NCBI RefSeq assembly: GCF_036711975.1
Contig: NC_091967.1
Location: forward strand, 13,516,001 to 13,580,000
Source: Onthophagus taurus
Taxonomy: Eukaryota; Arthropoda; Insecta; Coleoptera; Scarabaeidae
Length of the DNA: 64,000 bases
Reading direction: 5' to 3'
Shown: in pieces, positions 37,201-46,000 of the stretch
How the letters are laid out: each line of letters begins with the position of its first letter
Position numbering within the stretch: position 1 is the first letter of the stretch
Made by a program: the position numbers and the translations under genes
The notes under the pieces: model-generated
What the model was told of the DNA's origin: nothing
What the model saw: the letters and a program-made list of their open reading frames with translations, nothing else
The model's database searches: none

Positions 37201-39791
37201 TTATGGATGTTATTAGAGAATTGGCACAAGATAAAGTTTATAACGTGAGAATGAGGGCGGCAAGAACATTACATCGTGTTAAAAACTTAAATAAACAGCT
37301 AACCGAAGAATTAAATCAACCGTGGGTTAATAGCGTTTTAAATATTTTATCAAATGATGAAAGGGAAACTATAAATATAGAGTTGCAAAACGATTTAACC
37401 AACGGTCATATTAAATTTTTAGAACTTAAAAGAGATGTGTTTATAGCGTACATTGAAGACATTCCTGACGTCCCTATTTTGGAAGCGAAAGATATTAAAG
37501 AAGAATTGGAAAAAATCGAATTGGAACAACAAATAGCCGAATCTATAGATATATCAGAAACACTCGAAAAAGTAGCGCCAAATGATAAAATTGAAGTTGG
37601 AGAGGCTGCAACAGAATTTTTTTTAGCTAAAGAAGATTTTCAAGATTTAGTAGTTTCACCGAATACTAGCAATAATCCAACACCTATGGATCAATCTGAA
37701 AATTCGGAAAAGAATAGTAGTACAAAATCTATAGCAAATGATGCACCACAAGTAGTTAGTAAAGAAGCAGTATTTATATCGGATGATATAGAAATTTAAT
37801 AAAGTAAAATTAATATATTATTCTTAACTTAATAATTATTTATATGTAATGTTTGTAAGATATTTTGTAATAAATTCTATATAACTGTATTTATTGGTCT
37901 GATAAAACAATTTTTCACAGATATCTAAATAGCAATGTCAAATTTATCATTTGAGATCGGATTTATAATTGACAGATTTATACCGACATAGATAATCGAA
38001 GAATTATTTATGTCCTGATTTAAATAATGCTGAAATATTGTAAAAGCTAATTTCAAACAATCATTTGGCTTTTTGATTTTGTGAGCTGTTATTCATAGAA
38101 TTTTAGTGTTTCGAGCTGTATAAGTTTTATGAGCATAAAAATTCATTATTTGCATACCCACTTAGACCGATTCCCTGAAAATTTAGGCGGTACAGTGAGA
38201 TAAAAATCCAACTCCTATTTGTATTATGGATTATTAAAGTTATTCTAAAGAATATTCACATCTTAATACACTAAATATAATACTAGAAAATCATATAAAA
38301 TTGACTTTAGTAAAGTAAAAAATTCCTTTTTTTACGATACAATTTTATGTTTTAAAATAGGTCATTATGTAATGTTAGAGTAAAGAAAACAAGCGCCCAC
38401 GGTTATATTAAAAATACTTCTGCCGTAAACACTATATTTACCGATGACGAAAGATAGAAATTAAAAAGAATCGATATTTTCAAAAGATATTTCATTTGTA
38501 AATCAAATGAACACACCGCAAATGTAACAATACATAAATATTATCAAATACGAGAAAGTTTTGCATAATTTATGATGTACATATTAACATTTTATTCAAA
38601 CATCTTGCAGTTGAATGATTAAATATTTTCTAGAAATCTTATCAACTGCCAACTTCTTACGCAGCTCTTATTTTATATATTTTTCTGCTTAAATTTATGT
38701 GTCATTGTATAAAAACAGACTGAAATAAAAAAATCTTTTTTGTATTTTTATGTATGGAACAATAATTTCGAGTTTTTCATTTCGTTTTGTTTCGAATGAT
38801 TTCATTCGTGTTCTTTCCAACCACACCACGTGCTCTAGTAATAAATAGTAACTGTAAACATATCACATATTTAAAAGACAAACTGGAAAACGTTCCAAGT
38901 TTTGTGTACTCGGACCGTAAACAATCCCGTCCAATGTTTACGATATCCATGATTCACCACCAAACTCCTCTAAAGGCGTTAAAAGATTTAATCGAATCCA
39001 AACAATTTTTTTGACATTAAAAAAAAATCAAATAATTAATTCTTTAAAACACAACTGTTTCCAAAATTACTTTTAGCTAAAATAGCATTTGATCAACTCG
39101 GTAGTAACCAAAAGCTATAAATACTTGCAGCACACTTGTTGCAAGTCAATGACCGTGGTGCATGCAACGCGAGAGAGAGATGAAACGGTTAAAGCGCATG
39201 AAAACGTTTCTTACCTTGCAGCTGGTAAATAGTCGCTTGGTACTCTGCCAATTTTTCGTCGACGTAGTCCTGAGACTGGTTTGCGATTATCTCCGCAGTG
39301 GACGGACCAGAATCCTCTTCGTCTGGGTCGTAGTGTTGCGGTAACGGCGGTGGTTCTAATGGCATACCCACGAACTCGTACTCAACTCTCCCAGCAGAAC
39401 TGACTTCTGGAGAAGAAATTGAAATCGGGGAAAGAATTCTGTGAGATGTTTCATAAGGTGACATTCCTCGATAATAATCTGGTGAAGCACATCTCATAGG
39501 AGCGGGCGATGGCTAGAAATATTATAATAATAATAAATATTAATAAGAATAGTTAAGAAATGATGTTCTTACTGGATGCATTGGTAATCTGAATGGTTTG
39601 GGACCTTGATTAACAACCGGGGATGGAGCCCTTGGGATAGAAGCTGGCCATCTAGGTCTTGGGCAAGGCATCGATGGTCTGGCTCCATAATCGGGGCCTC
39701 CTAGTCTTGGCGGAGGCGACGGTGCGTACGGAGAAGGAGGTCTAAAATGATGTGGAGATCTTCCACTTCCGCGACCTCCTGGTCCCGACAT
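1..39791 (-). CDS. Msp300: Msp300 / nesprin (SYNE-type) giant spectrin-repeat protein, 5' part of gene
   Basis: Nesprins connect nuclei to actin filaments: N-terminal calponin-homology (CH) domains bind actin, a spectrin-repeat rod spans the distance, and a C-terminal KASH segment sits in the outer nuclear envelope. Seen here on the minus strand are alternative N-termini, two CH domains and a long spectrin rod; the rod continues past base 1, so the KASH end is outside the window. Coding exons, from 5' to 3': either 39573-39791 + 39215-39512 or 24378-25011; then 16262-16323, 15456-15551, 15221-15397, 14653-14807, 4303-14603, 3650-4254, 3472-3546, 2610-2860, 729-2550, 355-676, 1-140. All have GT/AG ends and compatible phases. 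The sequence LQDEQERVQKKTFVNWIN at the start of CH1 is a nesprin hallmark. The identification is firm; which isoforms are expressed is inferred. Confidence 0.93.
195..320. repeat. Foldback repeat with TAG-hexamer tail, copy 1
   Basis: An inverted repeat inside a nesprin intron. The left arm reads actagacctacaactaaaaa from 196, and the right arm ends with ttctagttctaggtctagtg near 281. The right arm runs on into a degenerate hexamer array of the form TAGTTY/TAGTGY up to about 320. A second, better preserved copy lies at 22549. This is probably a dispersed miniature foldback element; its family is not recognised. Confidence 0.7.
2861..3471. other. Nesprin intron, about 610 nt
   Basis: AT-rich intron between two spectrin-repeat exons. 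No repeat, RNA gene or further exon was recognised in it. Confidence 0.7.
4303..14603 (-). CDS. Msp300: Msp300 giant exon: rest of CH2 plus spectrin-repeat rod
   Basis: One uninterrupted coding exon of 10301 nt (about 3434 codons). The first 110 residues complete CH2 (through AQFLHKYPEP). The remainder is heptad-rich helical sequence with recurrent Trp and Leu positions typical of spectrin repeats, enough for roughly 30 repeats of about 105-110 residues. In the 3' half (4.3-7.3 kb) pairs of repeats recur with a period of about 640 nt, each pair marked by a T-x-P-x-G-x-E-x-I helix start. The exon is bounded by introns of only 49 nt on both sides; the downstream donor is followed by 15 T. The plus-strand ORFs inside it are frame shadows. 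Confidence 0.95.
14653..16323 (-). CDS. Msp300: Msp300 shared exons for CH1 and start of CH2
   Basis: Four short exons: 16262-16323 (DEQERVQKKTFVNWIN, first helix of CH1), 15456-15551 (PPLKVEDLIEDLRDG, CH1), 15221-15397 (end of CH1, with DGRPPIVLGLIWTIILYFQ) and 14653-14807 (linker and start of CH2, GARKTLLQWVSNALP). CH2 continues into the giant exon with DFGASWRDGVAFLALIDAI. Together they form the tandem actin-binding CH pair known from nesprin, spectrin and alpha-actinin. Phases are 1, 0, 0, 0 and 2 at successive acceptors and all match. The introns are about 710 nt (15552-16261), 58 nt, 413 nt and 49 nt. No residue expected for the CH fold appears broken. Confidence 0.93.
14808..15220. other. 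Nesprin intron, 413 nt
   Basis: Intron between CH1 and CH2 exons. The donor at its start (minus strand) is followed by a T-rich run. Nothing else was recognised. Confidence 0.7.
15552..16261. other. Nesprin intron, about 710 nt
   Basis: Intron within CH1 coding sequence. It is AT-rich and without a recognised gene or repeat. Confidence 0.7.
20850..21450 (+). mobile_element. Decayed reverse-transcriptase fragment, possibly Penelope-like
   Basis: One plus-strand frame near 21205-21280 reads PKLCLQYVGDTFAIWKHDKD, which resembles the RT catalytic motif context YVDDTFVIW-HG found in Penelope-like elements and related RTs; one catalytic Asp position is Gly here. The surrounding sequence is broken by stops and frameshifts, and ends were not found. 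Penelope-like is the best guess; another RT class remains possible. Confidence 0.4.
22549..22737. repeat. Foldback repeat with TAG-hexamer arrays, copy 2
   Basis: The arms actagacctagaactagaaa (22549) and tttctagttctaggtctagt (ending about 22633) are nearly perfect reverse complements around a core with gggttta...taaaccc. To the right, TAG-rich hexamers (22634-22655) are followed after a spacer by a complementary CTA-rich array (22689-22737), so a second hairpin can form. Same family as the copy at 195-320. Confidence 0.75.
24378..25011 (-). CDS. Msp300: Msp300 alternative N-terminal exon A (Ser/charged-rich)
   Basis: A single exon of about 211 codons starting at ATG 25011. It encodes a hydrophilic protein segment with PGTPSRRLSDRVSFFEKVW near residues 19-37, a Lys/Val/Glu-rich middle (KFEKVTVKKTVKEVK, about 90-105) and a Ser/Thr/Arg-rich tail; probably disordered and phosphorylatable. 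The donor GTCAGT at 24377 leaves one base (G), which makes the same Asp codon at the CH1 exon acceptor (16323) as the other start does. That phase match, the strand and the position make it an alternative first coding exon of nesprin. A separate small gene is possible but less likely, because the open frame runs straight into a good donor. A seven-codon upstream ORF overlaps the start. Confidence 0.72.
25012..25260 (-). promoter_or_regulatory. Msp300: Probable leader/promoter region of nesprin exon A
   Basis: Immediately upstream of ATG 25011 the sequence becomes clearly richer in GC and CpG than the flanks. A short upstream ORF (ATG, seven codons, stop) ends in a TGA overlapping the main start as ATGA, with a second ATG in the same upstream frame. 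The boundary of any promoter is inferred from composition only. ORFs on both strands here look like by-products of the GC-richer composition. Confidence 0.4.
25261..27038. other. Intronic region upstream of exon A, no gene seen
   Basis: AT-rich sequence in the long nesprin intron. Short ORFs only (up to 75 codons); no homology recognised. Confidence 0.55.
27039..27111 (-). tRNA. tRNA-Phe: tRNA-Phe (GAA), copy 1
   Basis: A complete 73-nt cloverleaf on the minus strand, including the A discriminator: acceptor GCCGAAA paired with TTTCGGC, A box TAGCTCAGTTGG, anticodon loop CTGAAGA giving anticodon GAA, B box GGTTCAATCCC, no intron. A T run six long follows about four bases downstream as a Pol III terminator. 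Identical to the four plus-strand copies. Confidence 0.98.
28034..28106 (+). tRNA. tRNA-Phe: tRNA-Phe (GAA), copy 2
   Basis: Same 73-nt sequence as copy 1, in inverted orientation about 0.9 kb away. Intact A and B boxes; a run of nine or more T begins about ten bases downstream. Confidence 0.98.
28429..28501 (+). tRNA. tRNA-Phe: tRNA-Phe (GAA), copy 3
   Basis: Identical to copies 1 and 2. Its 3' flank (aaaaagta then a T run) resembles the 3' flank of copy 2, and its 5' flank resembles that of copy 4, pointing to local duplication of the gene with its flanks. Confidence 0.98.
28800..29215 (+). mobile_element. Non-LTR retrotransposon fragment, Jockey-like RT N-terminal part
   Basis: A plus-strand frame interrupted by stops reads LKPFKAPINNTPNILLKNLP, matching the pattern IK-LKP-KAPG-D-I-N-LLK-LP at the start of the reverse-transcriptase domain of Jockey-type LINEs. 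Further downstream the order of Pro/Lys/Ser-rich segments also fits this family. The piece is truncated at both ends and inactive. It abuts the pogo-type element at 29271. Confidence 0.55.
29273..30657 (+). mobile_element. Decayed pogo/Tigger-like DNA transposon with TA target duplication
   Basis: Terminal inverted repeats begin CCGTATTTTCTCGAAT on the left and end ATTCGAGAAAATACGG on the right, both flanked by TA (29271-29272 and 30658-30659), as expected for the Tc1-mariner/pogo superfamily. Subterminal copies of ATCCGCA-type motifs occur at both ends. Inside, a plus-strand coding remnant with frameshifts and stops shows features of the pogo DDE transposase: RAQQKGWIMEKLM (about 30090), RPGGLL (about 30155), IIPGGVTSILQP (30230-30265) and a C-terminal SEDDVIWEE (about 30435). 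The transposase is a pseudogene; the element cannot encode its own mobilisation. Confidence 0.85.
30955..31390. mobile_element. MITE with long imperfect inverted repeats and 8-bp target duplication
   Basis: Left end TTTGATTATATATAATATGG and right end CCATATTATATATAATCAAA are inverted repeats about 27 bp long, followed inward by further imperfect pairing (AAGATAGACATA on the left half against TATGTCTATCTT on the right). The direct repeat TGTTATGA flanks the element at 30947-30954 and 31391-31398. No coding capacity. An 8-bp duplication is typical of the hAT superfamily, but the ends do not show a recognised hAT consensus. Confidence 0.75.
31490..31562 (+). tRNA. tRNA-Phe: tRNA-Phe (GAA), copy 4
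   Basis: Identical 73-nt gene with a short T run about six bases downstream. It lies 100 bp right of the 436-bp MITE. Confidence 0.98.
32320..32449. mobile_element. 130-bp foldback MITE with 9-bp flanking repeats
   Basis: Two 45-bp arms (32320-32364 and 32405-32449) are reverse complements with only about two mismatches and enclose a 40-bp loop. The direct repeat ACACTGTAT lies at 32311-32319 and 32452-32460, separated from the right arm by two bases. Arm motif CCCGACGTCATCATTGCAAG. Non-coding. A 9-bp duplication would fit a Mutator-like origin, but that is inference. Confidence 0.8.
32740..33160 (-). mobile_element. Non-LTR retrotransposon RT fragment
   Basis: On the minus strand, IAFVDFQKAFHTVEIWSIL (33060-33120) matches the RT motif FVDFEKAFDSV of LINEs. 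Further on, in another frame, come SLNT/LFTLALEEAK-like and LNHLKFADN, equal to the LRFADD catalytic motif with the second Asp changed to Asn (about 32810-32840). Truncated and frameshifted. The gene order (DF-KAF-D, then LFTLALE, then FADD) is that of RTE/CR1-like reverse transcriptases. Confidence 0.6.
33236..33308 (+). tRNA. tRNA-Phe: tRNA-Phe (GAA), copy 5
   Basis: Identical 73-nt gene, followed by a T run after about six bases. It is located about 1 kb upstream of the nested PPP4R1 gene. Confidence 0.98.
33309..34306. other. Region upstream of PPP4R1, promoter side
   Basis: No gene seen. The sequence directly before ATG 34307 (aaaaaaag then ATG) is a probable leader; core promoter elements could not be identified with confidence. 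Confidence 0.45.
34307..37799 (+). CDS. PPP4R1: Serine/threonine-protein phosphatase 4 regulatory subunit 1-like (HEAT repeats)
   Basis: Scaffold/regulatory subunit that binds the PP4 catalytic subunit in cytosol and nucleus. Exons 34307-34384, 34760-35149, 35249-35443, 35893-35998 and 36055-37799 join in phase to 837 residues. After a short acidic start (MSEKYEDFGMDPLDLFK), HEAT repeats run from about residue 27 to beyond 500, with EQLGKFVPFIGG, AEWFTSKCSAAPLFA, DSVRILAVN and SSWRVRYRCAFE, each with a PP2A-A counterpart. The last 150 residues are acidic and of low complexity. An AATAAA signal is at 37869. The gene is complete and lies antisense inside the long nesprin intron. PPP4R1 is preferred over PP2A-A because of the divergent repeats and the acidic tail; a true Pp2A-29B is present separately at 49.2 kb. 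Confidence 0.87.
34385..34759. other. PPP4R1 intron 1
   Basis: AT-rich intron of 375 nt, phase 0. Nothing else recognised. Confidence 0.8.
35444..35892. other. PPP4R1 intron 3
   Basis: AT-rich intron of 449 nt, phase 0. No repeat or RNA recognised. Confidence 0.8.
37869..37874 (+). terminator. PPP4R1: Polyadenylation signal of PPP4R1
   Basis: AATAAA 70 nt after the stop codon, in a short AT-rich 3' UTR. Confidence 0.65.
37875..39214. other. Between nested PPP4R1 and nesprin exon B
   Basis: AT-rich nesprin intron sequence. A 75-codon plus-strand ORF at 38787 shows no recognised homology. No repeat recognised. Confidence 0.55.
39215..39791 (-). CDS. Msp300: Msp300 alternative N-terminal exons B (proline-rich start)
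   Basis: Two exons, 39573-39791 and 39215-39512, separated by a 60-nt intron (phase 0). The start ATG at 39791 follows an A-rich leader. The first exon encodes about 73 residues rich in Gly, Pro, Ser and Arg, probably disordered. The second encodes about 99 residues ending in an acidic, helical stretch with STAEIIANQSQDYVDEKLA and then YQLQ. Its donor leaves one base (phase 1), which matches the acceptor of the CH1 exon at 16323, giving LQDEQERV across the junction, as in vertebrate nesprin-1. This implies an intron of about 23 kb. The exon B start is distal to the other start and therefore probably has its own promoter near 39.8-40.6 kb. Confidence 0.82.
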
Positions 39792-41380
39792 TTTTTTGTT
39801 CTTTATTCTTTCAAACCGTCATATTCTTTAAAATCTGCACCAAAATAAAACAAATGTGTTAGGATTTATAAAAAGACTTCGATCGTTACAGTGAGACCAA
39901 ATCCAAAAATAGGTACTAATTCAAACAGAGAAAAAATAAAGGTACCGGAATTGCTTGAATGACGAAAGTCGAATATAGCTACGGATGTTTAAACACAGTT
40001 TTTGAATAAACACTTTGTATTCTGTAAATTGTTGCGTTAATTTGAATAACAAATAAGAAGACATTTTCGAATTAAAGTCTTTTATTTTTTTAGAATACAA
40101 CCCTACCATTTTCTACACTTTGTTTCCATAAAGAAGCTCCAATCGGATTGAACAATAACAAACAATACACTCACAAATTCGAATGTTCCCCTTCAAGTTC
40201 CTTTTTCGGTGAATATAAATCGACTCAAACAAACCGTTGCTCGCGTTTCCCGGAAAACAAATTTATTTTTCTTTTCCCCTTTTACTTAAATACCGCGGTG
40301 CTTTTATTAGTTTACCGAACACCGCTTCCAATGAGACGAACGGATGGTTTTCGAACAGAAGCGTGTTCCACTGACTGAGCGGTAAGAAAATCACGTTTAT
40401 TTCTGGCGACCGCTTCGAAGCCACGTCAAAACGTTAATCTCGGTATAGGTTCGATTTGAAAATAGCGATGCGTGAATGCATCCACAGACAGTGGGCCAAA
40501 ACGTCTAAGAGGCTAGAGATCTTAGTCATTGGAATTGACCATGGTCGGATTACCGATTGAATTGCGCGTTACTCTTCAATATTTATAGACCGATCGGTTG
40601 GCAAATTTGTTCTAGATATTGTAACAAATTCGCGAGATTTGGTGGTGTGCCAAAATTTGCAACGCATCGCCACTTTGAGGATCTATTAACTTAATAATAA
40701 AATTAATATTAGATATATGAAAGTTAAGAAATAAGTACAAAATGCATTTAAGATCAATATATTATATGTATAATGTTTAATAAATCTATGTGGCTCAAAG
40801 CAAGTATAATAACATCTTAAAATATATTAAGAAAAACATGTTCTTCCAAAAACATCCTTACCTGTCTCAATACGCATACTTTTCTACTATGTTCGATGAA
40901 ATCGTAGTAAGTAGTTAGTATGTTTTATCCCCCACTAGTTTAAAAGGGAACCAATAGAAACACAGTTTATGTCATATTCCATTCAACATTTTCTCATGTA
41001 CACTACACATCCAAAAATACACAATCATGTATTTATTGGCAAGAGTAATCAAATATTTCCACCTTGGCATATTTCCACACGCTTCAGCAAGTTCATCCAT
41101 CAACAGTCATTGGGTTTTCTTTAGCTATTATGTAGTTCATAAACATTTTGACTTGGTATAATAAAAATATATGTAAAAAATTGGTAAATGAAACAACATT
41201 ATATATTCAATTTGATCTATCATACTAGTACAGATAACTTTGTTCTAATTCAAAAATCTCCTGTATATTTAAATACTGTATATTTACTAGAATCTTTAGA
41301 ATGCAAGGGAATGCAAACTAGAATGTTGCTCCATGTTGCTCAACATTTCTAAACCAATGTTAAACTATGGCTAAGCCATA
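39792..41380. other. Upstream of nesprin exon B, probable promoter side
   Basis: A CpG-richer stretch at about 40150-40680 stands out from the AT-rich surroundings and may contain a 5' UTR exon or promoter of the long nesprin isoform (minus strand). No coding exon was recognised. Confidence 0.4.
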
Positions 41381-41399
41381 TTCTTATAAGAGTTAATGA

Positions 41400-43000
41400 T
41401 TAGGACTTCCCAAGATATTCAAGAAATTTTGAACGTTTTCTTTGAATTTCGAGAGAATTTTTAAGGGTACTTAAAGATATTTCAAAAACTTCTAACGAGG
41501 TTCAAAATCAAAGATTTCTGCTGTTTCTCAAAGATATTCTGGAATTTCTACAAATATGTTATGATTTCCAAAGGATTCTTAAAGAATTTCTTATAATTTT
41601 CGATGGCATTAAGTCGTTCTAAGGATTTCCACAAAGGCAAAGCTATTTCTAAAGGGGTTTTGGGAATTTTCAGAGTATATCAAAGAATTCTCAGGATTTT
41701 TATAGATATCCATTAGATATCCAAGGATATATAAAGATGTTCTAGGATTTCTAAAGAATTTCTATATAACGCAAAATTTTCAGACGCAACATAGAATTCC
41801 TCATTTTCTTGAAACTTTTTAGAGTATCTTTAAACATTTTTGATCATATCCAACATACTACTATTTAGTAAAAGTCCAAAGGTGACTTATGATTTCCAAG
41901 ATTTTCAGTAATAATCAGGATTTTCTAAAAAAGGAATTATAATGTTATCCAAAAATTTCTAAAGATCTCTTAAGAAATTTCTAGAAAATCCAGAAAACTT
42001 TCAGAAACTTCCGAGGATTAGCAATGATATCAAATCATTAGCAAGAACATTTTCAAAGATATCTGGAGGATATTTCTAATGCTAAAATTAGTTAGCTAAA
42101 ATTCCCAAAAATTTTTAATAATTTTCAAAATCTTTCTCCGAACTTTTGCAATATGCGACACGGTAGTTGCAATAATATTTTAGATAGATTTTCAAAAACT
42201 TCAAAGGATTTGCAGCGAAATCAAAAGATTTTTAAGGGATTTCTAAAGAGTTTCAAAGACGTAGATCTTTTTTCTCGTATTTTCAAAAGACTAAGAAAGA
42301 TCTAAAGATTTTCTGGAACTTTACAGAGGTTATTCTGAAAGGCAAAAATTCTTATGGCTCTTATATCCAGTAATTCCTAGAGACATCTTGACAGGTGCGG
42401 AAAATGTGCAACAAATTAAAATAATTTAGAAAATTATCAAAGGATTTTTAGAAAATATCTATCAGAGGTTGTCTAAAAGTTTTCAAACATATCTAGAGTA
42501 ATCCCAGCAAATTCCAAGAAATTCTAGAGATGGGTTTAGGTTTCTAAACGATTTTCTGTAACTTCGAAGAATTGTTAGTGATATAATAAAAGATTTGTAA
42601 CGGGTTTCAAAACAATCAAGTTGTATCTAAGGAATTTAATATCCAAAGAATACATACAGATTTTGCAAGAATGTTAAAGGATTTCCAAATGACTTTTTAA
42701 TTTCTCAAAGATATCTAGAGATTTCTAAGTGTTTCCAACAAAATCCAGAAATTTCTAGAAATGTGTTGAGGTTTTTGAAAATTTTTGAAATGATTACTGA
42801 AGAGTTTCAAAAATATCAAGTTGTTTCCAAGGAATTTCAACGGATGTGCAAAGATTCTGCATAAATGTTAAAGTATTTTCAGATGGGTTTTAAAGACTTT
42901 GGAAGATATAAAAACGATTTCAAAGATATTTACACATACCTAATGAAATCGAAAAATGTCTAAAGATGTCTAAAAGTATCTTTTCAACTTAGAAATCATT
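41400..43000. repeat. Degenerate tandem repeat, TTTCTAAAGATTTC-like units
   Basis: About 1.6 kb in which short units resembling AAGGATTTCTAAAGA and TTTCTAGAAATTTC recur with heavy divergence. A higher order of about 200-230 bp is visible, for example CTAGAGATGGGTTTAGG near 42524 against CTAGAAATGTGTTGAGG near 42754, and ATCAAGTTGT followed by AAGGAATTT near 42614 and 42814. No ORF. Probably an old satellite or minisatellite. Confidence 0.65.
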
Positions 43001-46000
43001 GAGGTTTACAATGATTAAAAAAATCTCTCTTTAAATTGTGTAAATTAAAGTCACAAATTATTAGTTCAAGTTACCTTTTCTTTGCTTTACTCCTCTGTTT
43101 GCTGATCTTTTTAAATCTCGTGTTTTGCTGGCGCATAGCTTAAAATATACCTACTGACGCCCACTTAACTTCGTAACTTCAACTTCGAACGATCCGTTCT
43201 CCCGGTGGACGTGTTACTTTCGAAAATACAATCGTGGCTTTTATATTTTAATACTCGTTGAATCATAACGGGCACAGATTTATGGCGTCGGGTTTAAGAA
43301 GGATATATATAAAAATTTTATCTTCAACATTAAGTCTATTAAAAATTTTTATTTTCAGCCGTATCTTCGTGTAACACCTATTGTGTTAACGTTTTCTAAT
43401 CTAACGGAATATGGTGCGGTTTTGAACCAGTCCCTGATAAATTGAATTAAGGTCAGACATGCTATTTATAAGACTTACACTTGAAATAGGCCGTCCGACA
43501 AACCACACCGAACAAATGTCTGCGGCTATGAAATCGAATCAACGTGTATATAATTTGAACGGTAATTGGTTATTTTCAAGTAGCTATCAGTAATAAAAAT
43601 TTGTAGTTGTGGTTTATGCCTTTATAGTTATAAGTTATTTTCTGAACTAATTTGTCAACGATTCAAATAGGTTTTTTTTGCAACACCTATTTCATCTTAG
43701 CCAAACCACACAGCTGTTGCAAATTTTGTTGAGCAACGCGCCATTAATATAAACGCTCATTGATATAAGTAGGTAGGAAAAAACTAATTTGTCATGTCAA
43801 AAAAATTACAAATAGAGGAAAAATGTTTTAAAATAACATTTAAGAACATCTACAGATATATAGATATAACATCTTTAGAGTCCCCTTATAACGCAAATCA
43901 AGCGAGCATTAATTTTGGTAAAGCTGCGATAAAGCTTCCGGCACATTAAAGCTAAAGTTAGTTGTAGTAAACTTATTATAATTATATCCGTGGGCCACAA
44001 ATGTTTATATAAATATAGAAGGTCGATGTACCACAAAGTTTTACTGCTTTGTAATGTGAATGCGACATAATGAGTTATTTAAAAGTAGGATGAATTAAAA
44101 TGTCTTGTTTAATATTAATAGTCTTAAGAAAATGTTTGTAATAAAATGGATTATTTTTTAAATAAATGTTTAACGTCATTTAGAACAACACATTTCTTCT
44201 AATATATAAAACTAAGGTGTGGAAAATGTTTACGTACCAAAAAAATCAATCCTAAGAAAAAGACGTGCACACTTCACTGGGATGCACTAAAACTGAAAAG
44301 TCTGGACATAGTTGAAACTCCTGTACCCCTTCCTGGTTTTAAATTTAATTTTAGATTTGGCAGCTAGACGCCTAAAGACGCCGAGCGTCGCGCCACATCA
44401 TACTCACAACGGTACCCTTGCATAAGTTCATTTACACGTCTACAGCCAAGAAAATTTGCACTTGATAATCAACTTTCTTAAGACTCTTCAAATCATAAAC
44501 ATTTGCAAATCTAACATAGCAAGTTAAGGATGGTTTAAAAATAGAATAAAGACTCAATAAAGAGTAACCATTAGTTTAATGGTTCTTTAGTGTAAAGGAT
44601 ATGAATATACAGGATGTATCTAAAAAAAGCCAACGTAAGGGTAATCTATAAATAATTAAACCATAAAAGTTAAATGTTAATTCAATCTTACTGATGATCT
44701 TCATTACCAGACAAAAAAGTGACAAAAGAATCACAAATTCAAGAAAAAATAATTTAACAAATAAAAGAAACATTTATAAGTGATATTTTATTGATGACCA
44801 AACAATTTACAAAACTTGGTTGTAATATGTTTTGGGAAAGAAATGGGAACAGCTTGAAATGTTTTGAAAGAAGAGCCGGCAGTAAAATTAGGAACGATGT
44901 GTTTATGACTTAAATCCAAATGGTTCGAATGCCGACAACCATATATATATGTATGTATTCACAATTCGTATTTTGGAGATTGTGGCTGATTCCGTTCTTT
45001 GAAGGTCTTTTCAGCACAACTTATCATTTTTGTTCTTTGAATGAATTGATGATTAACTGTTTGCATGTTACCTGAGGTTCAGCAACATTATATTTCAGGT
45101 CCAGTACTCTTGTTCCATCACTTACGGTGTAATTTGGATATTTGTATTGAACATACATTTTCTTTTGGATATCCCTGAGAGACTAATTGCCTGAATCTTA
45201 AATGGAGTCAAATAACATTGCGATGATAACACGTCCCATGTCAACAATTCTGAAGAAGTACAAGAGAGAACTACAAACCAAACTGAGCAAATAACTCATA
45301 TGAAAGACCATGGTAAATAACGCTTACAACATTGAGGACAAAATCTTGACACAGGTAGGTAGTGGCTTTTACATTCCAGTTCGGAGCTTATCTAGATATT
45401 GCAGAAAAGCAATGGATGAAAGTAAGAAATTAATGCTTTCCAAAAGCTCGAGCCTTTCTATCACTGGAACTATCCGAAATCCATATGGAGCCCCCGGGCA
45501 AGTAAATATTTGCTTCTTTATAGTAATGATTCGTATCATTGTCACGTAGACTTACCTACATATCATAACTGCAGTTTTGTTCTGTTGTAGGTGTTCACAA
45601 TTCAATAAAAATTCGAGCTAAGTAAGTATTTGAAAAAGCATCAGATGTTTACTTTGTTCTTCCAACAAAGTAAGTAAAAAAATTTGCTTACCAGATTGCG
45701 AACTAAATCAAATAGATAAATTTGAGTACTCAGGATGTAAGGTGGCCTGACCTGACGTTGGCAAGTTTTTCACTTTATCATTAACAATACCGAACTGCCA
45801 ATTACGGTGAACAATTGTTCAAAGGTCAGGTAGAGATCTGCAGAAAAAGGTGTCGTTATTACTTTCTTTTTATTACAGGTTCAGTGTTAGTACCTACTAG
45901 AAGTATACATGACCCGCAGTTATCCATTAAGAGTCATGACTCGTGCAAAGGAAATTGACCCTAAAATAATACATTAAAAAAAATTCTTCTCTAAAAAATT

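Noticed and set aside
45310..45549. 79-codon plus-strand ORF
   Set aside because: Not recognisable and without supporting splice or promoter signals; left as unannotated.
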